Assembly: GCA_036264255.1 (NCBI GenBank)
Contig: DATARI010000095.1
Coordinates: forward strand, 1 to 14,507
Source of the DNA: DASZIT01 sp036264255
GTDB taxonomy: Bacteria > Actinomycetota > Acidimicrobiia > Acidimicrobiales > RAAP-2
Direction: 5' to 3'
DNA length: 14,507 bases
The notes under the pieces were generated by a model, which was not told the origin of the DNA, searched no databases, and worked only from the letters and a program-made list of their open reading frames with translations. Shown piece by piece: positions 1 to 6,200 of this stretch. Numbering within the stretch: position 1 is the first letter of the stretch; every line of letters starts with the position of its first letter. The position numbers were made by a program, and so were the translations under genes.

Positions 1-454
1 CGCCCTGCCGCTGCGCTACATCCCGGTCGGCTCCACCATCCACAACGTCGAGCTCCGGCCCGGCGGTGGCGGCAAGATGGCCCGCGGCGCGGGCATGAGC
101 GTGCAGCTCGTCGCCAAGGAGGGCCTCTTCGCCACGCTGCGGCTTCCCTCGACCGAAATGCGCCGCGTCTCCATCGACTGCCGGGGCACCCTGGGCGTGG
201 TGGGCAACTCCGAGGCCGAGCTGATCAAAATCGGCAAGGCGGGCCGGAACCGCTGGAAGGGCAAGCGACCCCAGACCCGGGGTGTGGCGATGAACCCGGT
301 CGACCACCCGCTCGGTGGCGGGGAGGGGAAGACCTCGGGTGGCCGCCACCCGGTGTCCCCGTGGGGCCAGCCAGAGGGCCGCACCAGGGCCCGCAACAAG
401 GACTCCGACAAGTTGATCGTCCGCAGGCGCCGCACCCGCGGTGCCCGGCGGTAG
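1..454 (+). CDS. rplB: 50S ribosomal protein L2 (C-terminal part, 5' truncated)
   Basis: The reading frame is open from the window edge (first whole codon at base 2) to TAG at 452-454, giving the last 150 residues of a protein that is usually about 275 long. L2 is a primary 23S rRNA binder near the peptidyl transferase centre and is needed for subunit joining. Family signatures seen: LPLRYIPVGS at the start, HNVELRPGGGGK, then MNPVDHPLGGGEGKTSGG and the basic end LIVRRRRTRGARR. The Asp-His pair of the MNPVDHP loop is intact (His codon at 305-307). The second His found in E. coli (HPHGGG) is Leu here, a common variation. The gene is followed after 24 bases by rpsS, as in S10 operons generally. 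Identity is certain; the upstream start lies outside the window. Confidence 0.97.
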   Translation, partial: ALPLRYIPVGSTIHNVELRPGGGGKMARGAGMSVQLVAKEGLFATLRLPSTEMRRVSIDCRGTLGVVGNSEAELIKIGKAGRNRWKGKRPQTRGVAMNPVDHPLGGGEGKTSGGRHPVSPWGQPEGRTRARNKDSDKLIVRRRRTRGARR

Positions 455-478
455 GGAAGACAGAGGGAACGTCACACT

Positions 479-757
479 ATGCCCCGTAGCCTGAAGAAAG
501 GTCCGTTCGTCGACGACCACCTCCTGAAGAAGGTGGACGCCCTCAACGCGGCCGGGGACAAGAAGGTCATCAAGACCTGGTCCCGCCGTTCCACCATCAT
601 CCCCGACATGGTCGGCCACACCATCGCCGTCCACGACGGCCGCAAGCACATCCCCGTCTACGTCACCGAGTCGATGGTCGGCCACAAGTTGGGTGAGTTC
701 GCCCCCACCCGGACCTTCAAGTTCCACGCCGGCCAAGAGCGGGCGGGGAGGCGCTGA
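479..757 (+). CDS. rpsS: 30S ribosomal protein S19
   Basis: This encodes 92 residues, the normal S19 length. S19 sits in the head of the small subunit, pairs with S13 and contacts the tRNA and intersubunit bridge region. The N-terminal signature PRSLKKGPFVDDHLLKKV and the C-terminal block HDGRKHIPVYVTESMVGHKLGEF (read in two pieces) are textbook S19. The ATG at 479 gives the standard MPRSLKKG start, and a purine-rich AGAGGGAA lies about ten bases upstream in the short gap after rplB. The stop TGA at 755-757 is followed almost at once by the rplV ATG at 759, which suggests translational coupling. Nothing is unusual about this copy. Confidence 0.97.
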   Translation: MPRSLKKGPFVDDHLLKKVDALNAAGDKKVIKTWSRRSTIIPDMVGHTIAVHDGRKHIPVYVTESMVGHKLGEFAPTRTFKFHAGQERAGRR

Positions 758-758
758 C

Positions 759-1502
759 ATGCCCGGAGTCAAGACCAACGAGCGGGAAGGGACCCGAGCG
801 GTCCTCCGCCACAGCCGGATGTCGGCCTACAAGGCCCGCCAGGTCCTCGACCAGATCCGGGGCCTCGACGCCGATCGCGCCCGGGAGACCCTCGCCCTCG
901 GTGACCGGGAGGCGGCGGAGGTCATTGGAAAGGTGCTGGCCTCGGCGGTGGCCAACGCCGTCCACAACGACGGCCTGGAGGCCGACGAGCTGTTCGTCTC
1001 CGCCTGTTACGCCGACGAGGGTGCCACTCTCAAGCGCTGGCGGCCCCGGGCCCGGGGCCGGGCGACCCGGATCCGGAAGCGGACCTGCCACGTGACCATC
1101 ATCGTCAGCCGCCTGCCCGACGAGCGGATCGCCCGCCGGCGGGCCAAGCAGACGGCGGCCGGCAGCCAGCGCTCCCGCCGGGTGGCGGGGTCGAGGCGCA
1201 ACCGGAGGTCCCAGACGACCGCCGACCAGACCACCGCACCGATCACCGAGCACGACACCGGCGCCGAAGCCTGGCCCGAGGACGCCGTCGAAGCCGACGA
1301 CGTGATCACCGAGACCGAGGCCGGTCCGTTGGAAGATTCCGACTTCGAGGCCGAGTCCGACGACACCGAGGCGGAAGCCAACGACGCCGAGAGCCAAGGC
1401 ACCGATGATGTCGATGCCGAAGCCGGCGCCGATGAGACGGACGTCGACGCCGTCGCCGCCGATGAGACGAAGGCCAGTTCCGACCAAGAGAAGGGCAAGT
1501 AG
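759..1502 (+). CDS. rplV: 50S ribosomal protein L22 with long acidic C-terminal tail
   Basis: The protein has 247 residues, about twice the usual 110-130. The L22 core spans residues 1-120 (RMSAYKARQVLDQIRG, ANAVHNDGLEADEL, KRWRPRARGRATRI, then HVTIIVS). L22 lines the exit tunnel with its beta hairpin and has its globular part at the tunnel mouth. After the core comes a basic linker (residues 123-150, 12 Arg/Lys). An acidic Ala/Asp/Glu/Thr tail follows: residues 164-244 hold 33 Asp/Glu and one Lys by my count. The tail looks disordered. I chose ATG 759, one base past the rpsS stop, because it begins the family-like MPGVKTNEREG; the frame is open further upstream only because it shadows rpsS. 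TAG at 1500-1502 abuts the rpsC ATG. Confidence 0.96.
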   Translation: MPGVKTNEREGTRAVLRHSRMSAYKARQVLDQIRGLDADRARETLALGDREAAEVIGKVLASAVANAVHNDGLEADELFVSACYADEGATLKRWRPRARGRATRIRKRTCHVTIIVSRLPDERIARRRAKQTAAGSQRSRRVAGSRRNRRSQTTADQTTAPITEHDTGAEAWPEDAVEADDVITETEAGPLEDSDFEAESDDTEAEANDAESQGTDDVDAEAGADETDVDAVAADETKASSDQEKGK

Positions 1503-2471
1503 ATGGGCCAGAAGGTCAATCCCTACGGGTTCCGGCTGGGCATCACCACCGACTGGAAATCGCGATGGTTCGAAGAGAAGAACTATCAGAACTGCGTGAT
1601 CGAGGATTGGAAGATCCGCGATTACCTCATGTCGCAACTGGAGTCGGCCGCTGTCAGCCGTATCGAAGTTGAGCGCACCCGTGACCGCCTGCGAGTGGAT
1701 ATCCATACCGCCCGCCCCGGCATCGTCATCGGTCGCCGTGGATCCGAAGCCGACCGCCTCAAGAAGAAGATCGAAGAGATCACCGGTCTGAACAACCGGA
1801 TCCAGCTGAACATCCAAGAGATCAAGCAGCCGGAGTTGGACGCCGCCCTCATCGCTCAGGGCATCTGCGACCAGCTGGCCCGCCGGGTGGCATTCCGCCG
1901 GGCGATGAAGCGGGCCATCCAGACCGTCCAGAAGGCCGGTGCCCTCGGTGTCCGGGTGCAGTGCTCGGGTCGGCTGGGCGGTTCCGAAATGGCCCGCCGG
2001 GAGTCCTACCGGGAAGGCCGGGTCCCCCTGCACACCCTGCGGGCCGACATCGACTACGGATTCCGGGAGGCCAAGACCACCTTCGGCCGCATCGGGGTGA
2101 AGGTGTGGATCTACAAGGGTGACGTGCTGCCCTACAAGATCTCCACCGACGACAAGATCAACCGTGAAGCCGCCATGGCGGTGGGGGAGACGTCGGGCCA
2201 GGGGGGCGAGGCTCCTCGCCGGCTGATCACCGCCGGTGGCGGCCGCCGCCGGGCCGAGCAGGGCGCCCCCGGCAGCGTCATCACCGTGGATGCCGACAGC
2301 GCCGACGGTGCTGATGGCGCCGACGATCTGATCGACGAGGCGCCGGCGGACATCGTCGCCACCCCGGCGGTCCCCGACGAGCTCGAGCGCATCCTCACCG
2401 AGGACGAAGAGATCGAACGCCGGACCCGCGAGCATCACGAGACCCCGCACTTCCGCAAGGAGGTCGACTGA
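1503..2471 (+). CDS. rpsC: 30S ribosomal protein S3 with acidic C-terminal extension
   Basis: The protein has 322 residues; S3 is commonly 210-280. S3 lies at the mRNA entry site, with helicase-related basic residues. Seen: MGQKVNPYGFRLGI at the N-terminus; a KH domain with GRRG at residues 77-80 (HTARPGIVIGRRGSE); then the C-terminal domain with CSGRLGGSEMARRE and the conserved basic stretch ending KGDVLPYK near residue 212. Residues from about 216 form an extension: first Gly/Arg-rich (GGGRRR), then acidic (residues 263-305 hold 17 Asp/Glu and one Arg), ending FRKEVD. The last codons contain AAGGAGGT (2457-2464), the ribosome binding site of rplP. The stop overlaps the rplP start by one base (TGATG). 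Confidence 0.96.
   Translation: MGQKVNPYGFRLGITTDWKSRWFEEKNYQNCVIEDWKIRDYLMSQLESAAVSRIEVERTRDRLRVDIHTARPGIVIGRRGSEADRLKKKIEEITGLNNRIQLNIQEIKQPELDAALIAQGICDQLARRVAFRRAMKRAIQTVQKAGALGVRVQCSGRLGGSEMARRESYREGRVPLHTLRADIDYGFREAKTTFGRIGVKVWIYKGDVLPYKISTDDKINREAAMAVGETSGQGGEAPRRLITAGGGRRRAEQGAPGSVITVDADSADGADGADDLIDEAPADIVATPAVPDELERILTEDEEIERRTREHHETPHFRKEVD
2457..2464 (+). promoter_or_regulatory. Shine-Dalgarno site of rplP inside the end of rpsC
   Basis: AAGGAGGT is a full match to the usual anti-Shine-Dalgarno core and lies six bases before the rplP ATG at 2471. It is encoded by the S3 C-terminal residues K-E-V. It decides the rplP start in favour of 2471 over the ATG at 2477. Confidence 0.85.
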
Positions 2472-2908
2472 TGTTGATGCCACGCAAGGTCAAGCACCGT
2501 AAGCAGCAGCGCGGCCGGATGAGCGGCAAGGCCAAGGGCGGGAGCTCGGTGACCTTCGGCGACTTCGGGATCCAGGCCCTGGAGCCGGCCTGGTTGACCG
2601 CCCGCCAGATTGAGGCCGCCCGTATTGCCATGACCCGTCACGTGAAGCGGGGTGGAAAGGTGTGGATCCGGGTGTTCCCGGACCGCCCGGTCACCCAGAA
2701 GCCGGCCGAGACCCGCATGGGCTCGGGCAAGGGCAACCCCGAGCACTGGGTGGCGGTCGTCAAGCCGGGCCGGATCCTCTTCGAGCTGGCCGGGGTCGAG
2801 CCCCAACTGGCCAAGGAAGCCATGGACCGGGCCATCCAGAAGCTGCCGTTCAAGGCCCGTTTCGTCATCCGTCCCGGTACCCACGGGACGCCGGAGGTGC
2901 AGGTCTGA
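2471..2908 (+). CDS. rplP: 50S ribosomal protein L16
   Basis: The product is 145 residues, slightly longer than the usual 136-140. L16 helps organise the A site and the 5S/23S rRNA region of the large subunit. The N-terminus MLMPRKVKHRKQQRGRM is the classical L16 opening; further blocks are GDFGIQALEPAWLTARQIEAAR (in two pieces), RVFPDRPVTQKPAETRMGSGKG and KPGRILFELAGV. The start at 2471 shares an A with the rpsC stop (TGATG), and its stop at 2906-2908 shares an A with the rpmC start. That places it in a tightly coupled rpsC-rplP-rpmC-rpsQ series. No odd features in the protein apart from a short extra C-terminus (THGTPEVQV). Confidence 0.97.
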   Translation: MLMPRKVKHRKQQRGRMSGKAKGGSSVTFGDFGIQALEPAWLTARQIEAARIAMTRHVKRGGKVWIRVFPDRPVTQKPAETRMGSGKGNPEHWVAVVKPGRILFELAGVEPQLAKEAMDRAIQKLPFKARFVIRPGTHGTPEVQV

Positions 2909-3468
2909 TGGTCACGTCCCTGGAGATTTCCGAGTACGACATCGAAGAGCTGGAGACCCAGCTCTCCGAGACCCGTCGCGAGCTGTTCAACCTCCGCTTC
3001 CAGCTGGCCACCGGCCGGCTCGACAACTTCTCCCGCCTGAACCACGTCCGCAAGGACGTGGCCCGGATGATGACCGAGCTTCGGGCTCGGGAGATCGCCG
3101 AGGCGGAGGGACTGGCCGAGGACGAGATCCCGGCCCACCAGGCCGCCGCCCGGCTCCGCTCCGAGGATGCCGCCCTGGGCCGGACCCGGACCACCGCCGC
3201 CGAGCGCCGGGCCGCCGCCCGGGCGGAGGAAGAGGCTGCCGAGGCCGAGGAGCTGGAGGACGAGGTCGACGACGAAGCCGAGGCGATCGACGACGAGGCC
3301 GACGCCATCGACGCCGACGAGGAGCTGGAGCTCGAGGAAGAGCGGTTGGATTCCGACGATGACCAGGCCCTGGCCCGGGTCGAGGAGTCCGACCTGACCA
3401 GTGATGATGACGATGCCGAGGATGCCGCCGCCGAGGGCGCGGCCTCCGACACCAAGAAGAAGGCGTGA
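2908..3468 (+). CDS. rpmC: 50S ribosomal protein L29 with very long acidic tail
   Basis: The protein has 186 residues, against about 60-75 for normal L29. The L29 fold, a small helical hairpin, is residues 1 to about 66: LEISEYDIEELETQLSETR, then ELFNLRFQLATGRLDN and the second helix HVRKDVARMMTELRAREI. L29 sits at the nascent-chain exit beside L23, where SRP, trigger factor and SecY dock. The rest, residues 69-186, is an Ala/Glu/Arg-rich helix-like stretch followed by a strongly acidic segment; residues 107-181 contain 40 Asp/Glu and two Arg by my count. It ends TKKKA. A heptapeptide DDEAxAI occurs twice in tandem (residues 121-134). The frame is uninterrupted and rpsQ follows by TGATG overlap, so the tail is not an assembly or frameshift artefact. 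Confidence 0.95.
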   Translation: MVTSLEISEYDIEELETQLSETRRELFNLRFQLATGRLDNFSRLNHVRKDVARMMTELRAREIAEAEGLAEDEIPAHQAAARLRSEDAALGRTRTTAAERRAAARAEEEAAEAEELEDEVDDEAEAIDDEADAIDADEELELEEERLDSDDDQALARVEESDLTSDDDDAEDAAAEGAASDTKKKA

Positions 3469-3758
3469 TGGCTGAGGAACAGACCACCGAAACCGGGACC
3501 GAGGCGCGGCCCAACCGCCGCAAGGTCCGGGAGGGCACCGTGGTGTCCGACCAGATGCAGGCGACGGTCATCGTCGCGGTGGTCGAGCGCGTCCGCCATC
3601 CCCGTTACGGCAAGACGGTCCAGCGGACCAAGCGCCTCTACGTCCACGACGAGCAGAACGAAGCCAAGATCGGCGATCGGATCCGGGTGATCGAGACCCG
3701 GCCGCTGTCGAAGCTGAAGCGCTGGCGGCTCATGGAGATCCTGGAGCGTGCGCGGTGA
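3468..3758 (+). CDS. rpsQ: 30S ribosomal protein S17
   Basis: The product has 96 residues from ATG 3468. S17 is a primary 16S rRNA binder of OB fold in the small-subunit body. Seen: a 15-residue hydrophilic N-terminal addition (MAEEQTTETGTEARPN), then RKVREGTVVSDQMQATVIV, HPRYGKTVQRTKRLYVHDE, and the conserved end IGDRIRVIETRPLSKLKRW. A GTG at 3465 is in frame directly before the ATG, but it would sit one base from the AAGAAGG ribosome binding site (3457-3463), so I prefer ATG 3468, which also gives the TGATG overlap seen in neighbouring pairs. The last codons overlap the rplN start by four bases (GTGA). Confidence 0.95.
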   Translation: MAEEQTTETGTEARPNRRKVREGTVVSDQMQATVIVAVVERVRHPRYGKTVQRTKRLYVHDEQNEAKIGDRIRVIETRPLSKLKRWRLMEILERAR

Positions 3759-4123
3759 TCCAGCAAGAGTCTCGACTCCGGGTGGCCGACAACTCCGGCG
3801 CCAAAGAAGTCCTGTGTATCAAGGTGCTCGGCGGCTCTCGTCGTCGCTACGCCTCGATCGGGGACATCTTCGTGGCCACGGTCAAAGATGCCATCCCCGG
3901 GGCGGCGGTGAAGAAGGGCGAAGTCGTGAAGTGCGTCGTCGTCCGGACCAAGAAGGAAAAGCGGCGCCCGGACGGCAGCTACATCCGTTTCGACGAGAAC
4001 GCCGCAGTGTTGATCAACGACCAGCAACAACCACGCGGGACCCGCATCTTCGGCCCGGTCGGCCGGGAGCTTCGTGACAAGCGCTTCATGCGGATCGTCT
4101 CGCTGGCACCGGAGGTGTTGTAA
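3755..4123 (+). CDS. rplN: 50S ribosomal protein L14
   Basis: The product has 122 residues, exactly the typical length. L14 is a beta-barrel protein at the subunit interface, contacting 16S rRNA helix 14 and L19. Seen: MIQQESRLRVADNSGAKEVL at the start, VKDAIPGAAVKKGEVVKCVV, and RGTRIFGPVGRELR near the end. The start is GTG, not ATG, and overlaps the rpsQ stop as GTGA (3755-3758). The first spc-type gene is thus joined to the last S10-type gene with no room for a promoter, unlike E. coli where S10 and spc are separate operons. The stop TAA at 4121-4123 is followed directly by the rplX ATG. Confidence 0.96.
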   Translation: MIQQESRLRVADNSGAKEVLCIKVLGGSRRRYASIGDIFVATVKDAIPGAAVKKGEVVKCVVVRTKKEKRRPDGSYIRFDENAAVLINDQQQPRGTRIFGPVGRELRDKRFMRIVSLAPEVL

Positions 4124-4429
4124 ATGCGTATCCGCAAGGGAGACAAAGTCCAGGTGATGAGCGGGAAGGACAAGGGCAAGCAGTCCGAGGTCATCCGGGC
4201 CATCCCGTCCGAGGGCCGGGTCATCGTCGAGGGCGTCCACGTGGCCAAGCGGCACGCCAAGCCGACCCGCGCCACCATGCAGGGCGGCGTCATCGACAAG
4301 TTCATGCCGGTGTCGGTCTCCTCGGTCGCCATCATCTGCGGCGCCTGCGGGCCCACCCGGATCGGCGTCCGGATCGACGAGCAGGGCCGCAAGATCCGGG
4401 TCTGCCGCAAGTGCGGGGGTGACCTGTAA
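4124..4429 (+). CDS. rplX: 50S ribosomal protein L24, four-cysteine type
   Basis: The product has 101 residues. L24 is an assembly-initiating large-subunit protein with a KOW domain, located near the tunnel exit. The KOW motif is at the N-terminus (KGDKVQVMSGKDKGKQSEV), followed by VIVEGVHVAKRHAKPT and GGVIDKFMPVSVSSVAI. The C-terminal part has two Cys pairs, C72-x2-C75 and C94-x2-C97 (ICGACGPTR and RVCRKCGG), which looks like a zinc ribbon. From family knowledge many L24 proteins, including E. coli and Streptomyces ones, lack these cysteines, while thermophile L24 proteins often have them. The start abuts the rplN stop and the stop overlaps the rplE ATG (TAATG). Confidence 0.96.
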   Translation: MRIRKGDKVQVMSGKDKGKQSEVIRAIPSEGRVIVEGVHVAKRHAKPTRATMQGGVIDKFMPVSVSSVAIICGACGPTRIGVRIDEQGRKIRVCRKCGGDL

Positions 4430-4998
4430 TGGTCGCCGACACCCGTACCCGGCCGCGTCTGAAGCAGCGCTATGACGACGAGGTCCGCAACCAGCTGCAG
4501 GCGTCCCTGGGGCTCGACAACATCATGCAGGTCCCCCGGCTCACCAAGATCGTCATCAACATGGGGGTCGGCTCGGCCACCCAGCAGAAATCCCTCATCG
4601 AAGGGGCCATGCGCGACCTCGAGATCATCAGTGGGCAGAAGCCGATCGTGACCCGGGCCAAGCAGTCGATCGCCGGCTTCAAGCTGCGGGAAGGCCAGGA
4701 GATCGGGGCCAAGGTCACCCTCCGGGGCGACCGGGCCTGGGAGTTCCTCGACCGGTTGGTGGCCATGGCCATCCCCCGGATCCGCGACTTCCGGGGGCTG
4801 TCCCCCCGCTCCTTCGACGGCCACGGCAACTACACCTTCGGGGTGACTGAGCAGCTCATCTTCCCCGAGATCGACTACGACCGGATCGACACCACCCGAG
4901 GGATGGACATCACCATCGTCACCACCGCAAGCACCGACGACGAAGGCCGGGGATTCCTGGCCGCGTTCGGTTTCCCGTTCCGCAAGGAGAACCAGTAA
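4429..4998 (+). CDS. rplE: 50S ribosomal protein L5
   Basis: The product has 189 residues, normal for actinobacterial L5. L5 binds 5S rRNA in the central protuberance and contacts the P-site tRNA. Seen: RLKQRYDDEVRNQL, VPRLTKIVINMGVG, the conserved FKLREGQEIGAKVTLRG, DRLVAMAIPRIRDFRGL and FPEIDYDRIDTTRGMDI. The ATG at 4429 overlaps the rplX TAA by one base. Four bases separate its stop from the rpsN ATG, and its final codons (CGCAAGGAGAAC) supply the rpsN ribosome binding site. In E. coli the S8 protein represses spc mRNA around the rplX-rplE region; I could not recognise an equivalent structure here. Confidence 0.97.
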   Translation: MVADTRTRPRLKQRYDDEVRNQLQASLGLDNIMQVPRLTKIVINMGVGSATQQKSLIEGAMRDLEIISGQKPIVTRAKQSIAGFKLREGQEIGAKVTLRGDRAWEFLDRLVAMAIPRIRDFRGLSPRSFDGHGNYTFGVTEQLIFPEIDYDRIDTTRGMDITIVTTASTDDEGRGFLAAFGFPFRKENQ

Positions 4999-5002
4999 CC
5001 CC

Positions 5003-5188
5003 ATGGCGAAGAAGGCCTTGATCGAAAAGCAACAGCGCACCCCCAAGTTCAAGGTGCGCGGCTACACCCGATGCCGCCGGTGCGGCCGGCCGAAAGCCGT
5101 CTACAAGAAGTTCGGGCTGTGCCGTATCTGTCTGCGAGTCATGGTCCACGCCGGGGAGATCCCGGGCGTGACCAAGGCCAGCTGGTGA
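5003..5188 (+). CDS. rpsN: 30S ribosomal protein S14, zinc (type Z) form
   Basis: The product has 61 residues, the standard length of the zinc-binding short S14. It sits in the 30S head next to S3 and S10 and helps the late assembly of the head. The zinc knuckle is C24-x2-C27 and C40-x2-C43 (YTRCRRCGRP and GLCRICLR), and the C-terminus GEIPGVTKASW is typical. The start ATG at 5003 is 11 bases after the AAGGAG inside the end of rplE. Many actinobacteria carry a second, cysteine-free S14 elsewhere for zinc shortage; whether this genome does cannot be seen here. Confidence 0.97.
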   Translation: MAKKALIEKQQRTPKFKVRGYTRCRRCGRPKAVYKKFGLCRICLRVMVHAGEIPGVTKASW

Positions 5189-5204
5189 GGGGAGACGACA
5201 ACCG

Positions 5205-5609
5205 ATGACCATGACCGATCCGATTGCCGACATGCTCACCCGCATCCGGAATGCCAATACCGCCCACTTCGACACCGTCAAGATGCCGGGTTCGAAGCTG
5301 AAGGAATCCCTGGCCGCCATCCTGGTGGACGAGGGCTACATCTCCGGCTTCAAGGTGGACAACAGTGTTTCGTCCCCGGGGAACACCCTGGAGATCGAGA
5401 TGAAGTACGCCCCCGACCGGGCCCGGACCATCTCCGGGATCAAGCGGGTGTCCAAGCCGGGTCTCCGGATCTACGCCCGCGCCGACAAGATCCCCCGGGT
5501 CCTCGGCGGCATGGGAGTGGCGGTGGTGTCGACCTCCAAGGGGCTGATGACCGACCGCGAGGCGCGGAAGCGCCGCATGGGAGGAGAGGTGCTCTGTTAT
5601 GTCTGGTAA
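5205..5609 (+). CDS. rpsH: 30S ribosomal protein S8
   Basis: The product has 134 residues. S8 binds 16S rRNA helix 21 in the platform and in E. coli is the translational repressor of the spc operon. Seen: MTDPIADMLTRIRNA, KLKESLAAILVDEGYI, RVSKPGLRIYA, and the diagnostic end GVAVVSTSKGLMTDREAR then GGEVLCYVW. There are two candidate starts, ATG 5205 and ATG 5211. The ribosome binding site AGGGGAGA (5188-5195) is nine bases from 5205 and fifteen from 5211, so I use 5205, which adds only Met-Thr. The binding site begins inside the rpsN stop codon. Confidence 0.96.
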   Translation: MTMTDPIADMLTRIRNANTAHFDTVKMPGSKLKESLAAILVDEGYISGFKVDNSVSSPGNTLEIEMKYAPDRARTISGIKRVSKPGLRIYARADKIPRVLGGMGVAVVSTSKGLMTDREARKRRMGGEVLCYVW

Positions 5610-5657
5610 CCACCATTTGACTGCCTCCACCCCGGGCCGACAGGAGGGTGGTCGCTG

Positions 5658-6200
5658 ATGTCCCGCATCGGACGTTCGCCGATCACCGTGCCCTCCGGGG
5701 TGTCGGTGGCCGTCGACGACAACAACAACGTGGTGGTCAAGGGACCCCAGGGCGAGCTCAGCCGTTCGGTGCCCGCCGCCATGAACATCCGCTCGGAAGG
5801 CGATGTGGTGGTGGTGGAGCGCCCTGACGACCAGCGTCAGAACCGCGCCCTCCACGGCCTGACCCGTACCCTGGTGGCCAACATGGTCGACGGGGTGACC
5901 CAGGGCTTCTCCAAGGAGCTCGAGATCGTCGGCGTCGGCTACCGGGCCCTCCCGAAGGGCCCCGGAGCGCTGGAGCTGGCCCTCGGGTTCTCCCACCCGG
6001 TCAACGTCACCGCCCCCGACGGGGTCACCTTCGAGGTGCCGACCCCGACCCGGATCATCATCAAGGGAATCGACAAGGAAAAGGTCGGCCAGGTGGCCGC
6101 CGACATCCGCAAGTTACGAAAGCCTGAGCCCTACAAGGGCAAGGGTGTCCGATACGCCGGCGAGCGGGTCCTCCGCAAGGCCGGGAAGGCAGCGAAGTAA
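5658..6200 (+). CDS. rplF: 50S ribosomal protein L6
   Basis: The product has 180 residues, the usual length. L6 is a two-domain protein near the factor-binding (GTPase) site by the sarcin-ricin loop. Seen: MSRIGRSPITVPSGVSV, VKGPQGELS, NRALHGLTRTLVANMVDGV, FSKELEIVGVGYRA and the C-terminal signature ADIRKLRKPEPYKGKGVRY. The ATG at 5658 is preceded by a strong AGGAGGG (5642-5648), nine bases away. The 48-base gap after rpsH is one of the larger gaps in the spc part and contains short CCACC segments that could pair with the start of this ribosome binding region. The stop overlaps the rplR ATG by one base (TAATG). Confidence 0.97.
   Translation: MSRIGRSPITVPSGVSVAVDDNNNVVVKGPQGELSRSVPAAMNIRSEGDVVVVERPDDQRQNRALHGLTRTLVANMVDGVTQGFSKELEIVGVGYRALPKGPGALELALGFSHPVNVTAPDGVTFEVPTPTRIIIKGIDKEKVGQVAADIRKLRKPEPYKGKGVRYAGERVLRKAGKAAK

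Noticed and set aside
717..2483. A 588-codon open frame on the minus strand opposite rplV and rpsC
   Set aside because: GC-rich genes with G/C third positions leave stop-poor antisense frames. The translation is low-complexity Gly/Asp/Leu/Val with no recognisable domain, and both strands cannot be the well-known ribosomal genes seen on the + strand.
3268..3309. Tandem 21-base repeat in rpmC as a DNA repeat element
   Set aside because: The two units agree at the protein level (DDEAxAI) but differ in several bases; this is acidic low-complexity coding sequence, not a mobile or regulatory repeat.
2908..3468. Frameshift or gene fusion as the cause of the long L29
   Set aside because: The frame is continuous, codon use is like the neighbours, the tail is low-complexity rather than a second domain, and the downstream gene overlaps the stop in the usual way.
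5205..5210. ATG 5211 as the rpsH start
   Set aside because: The ribosome binding site AGGGGAGA is fifteen bases from 5211 but nine from 5205; the upstream ATG is better placed.
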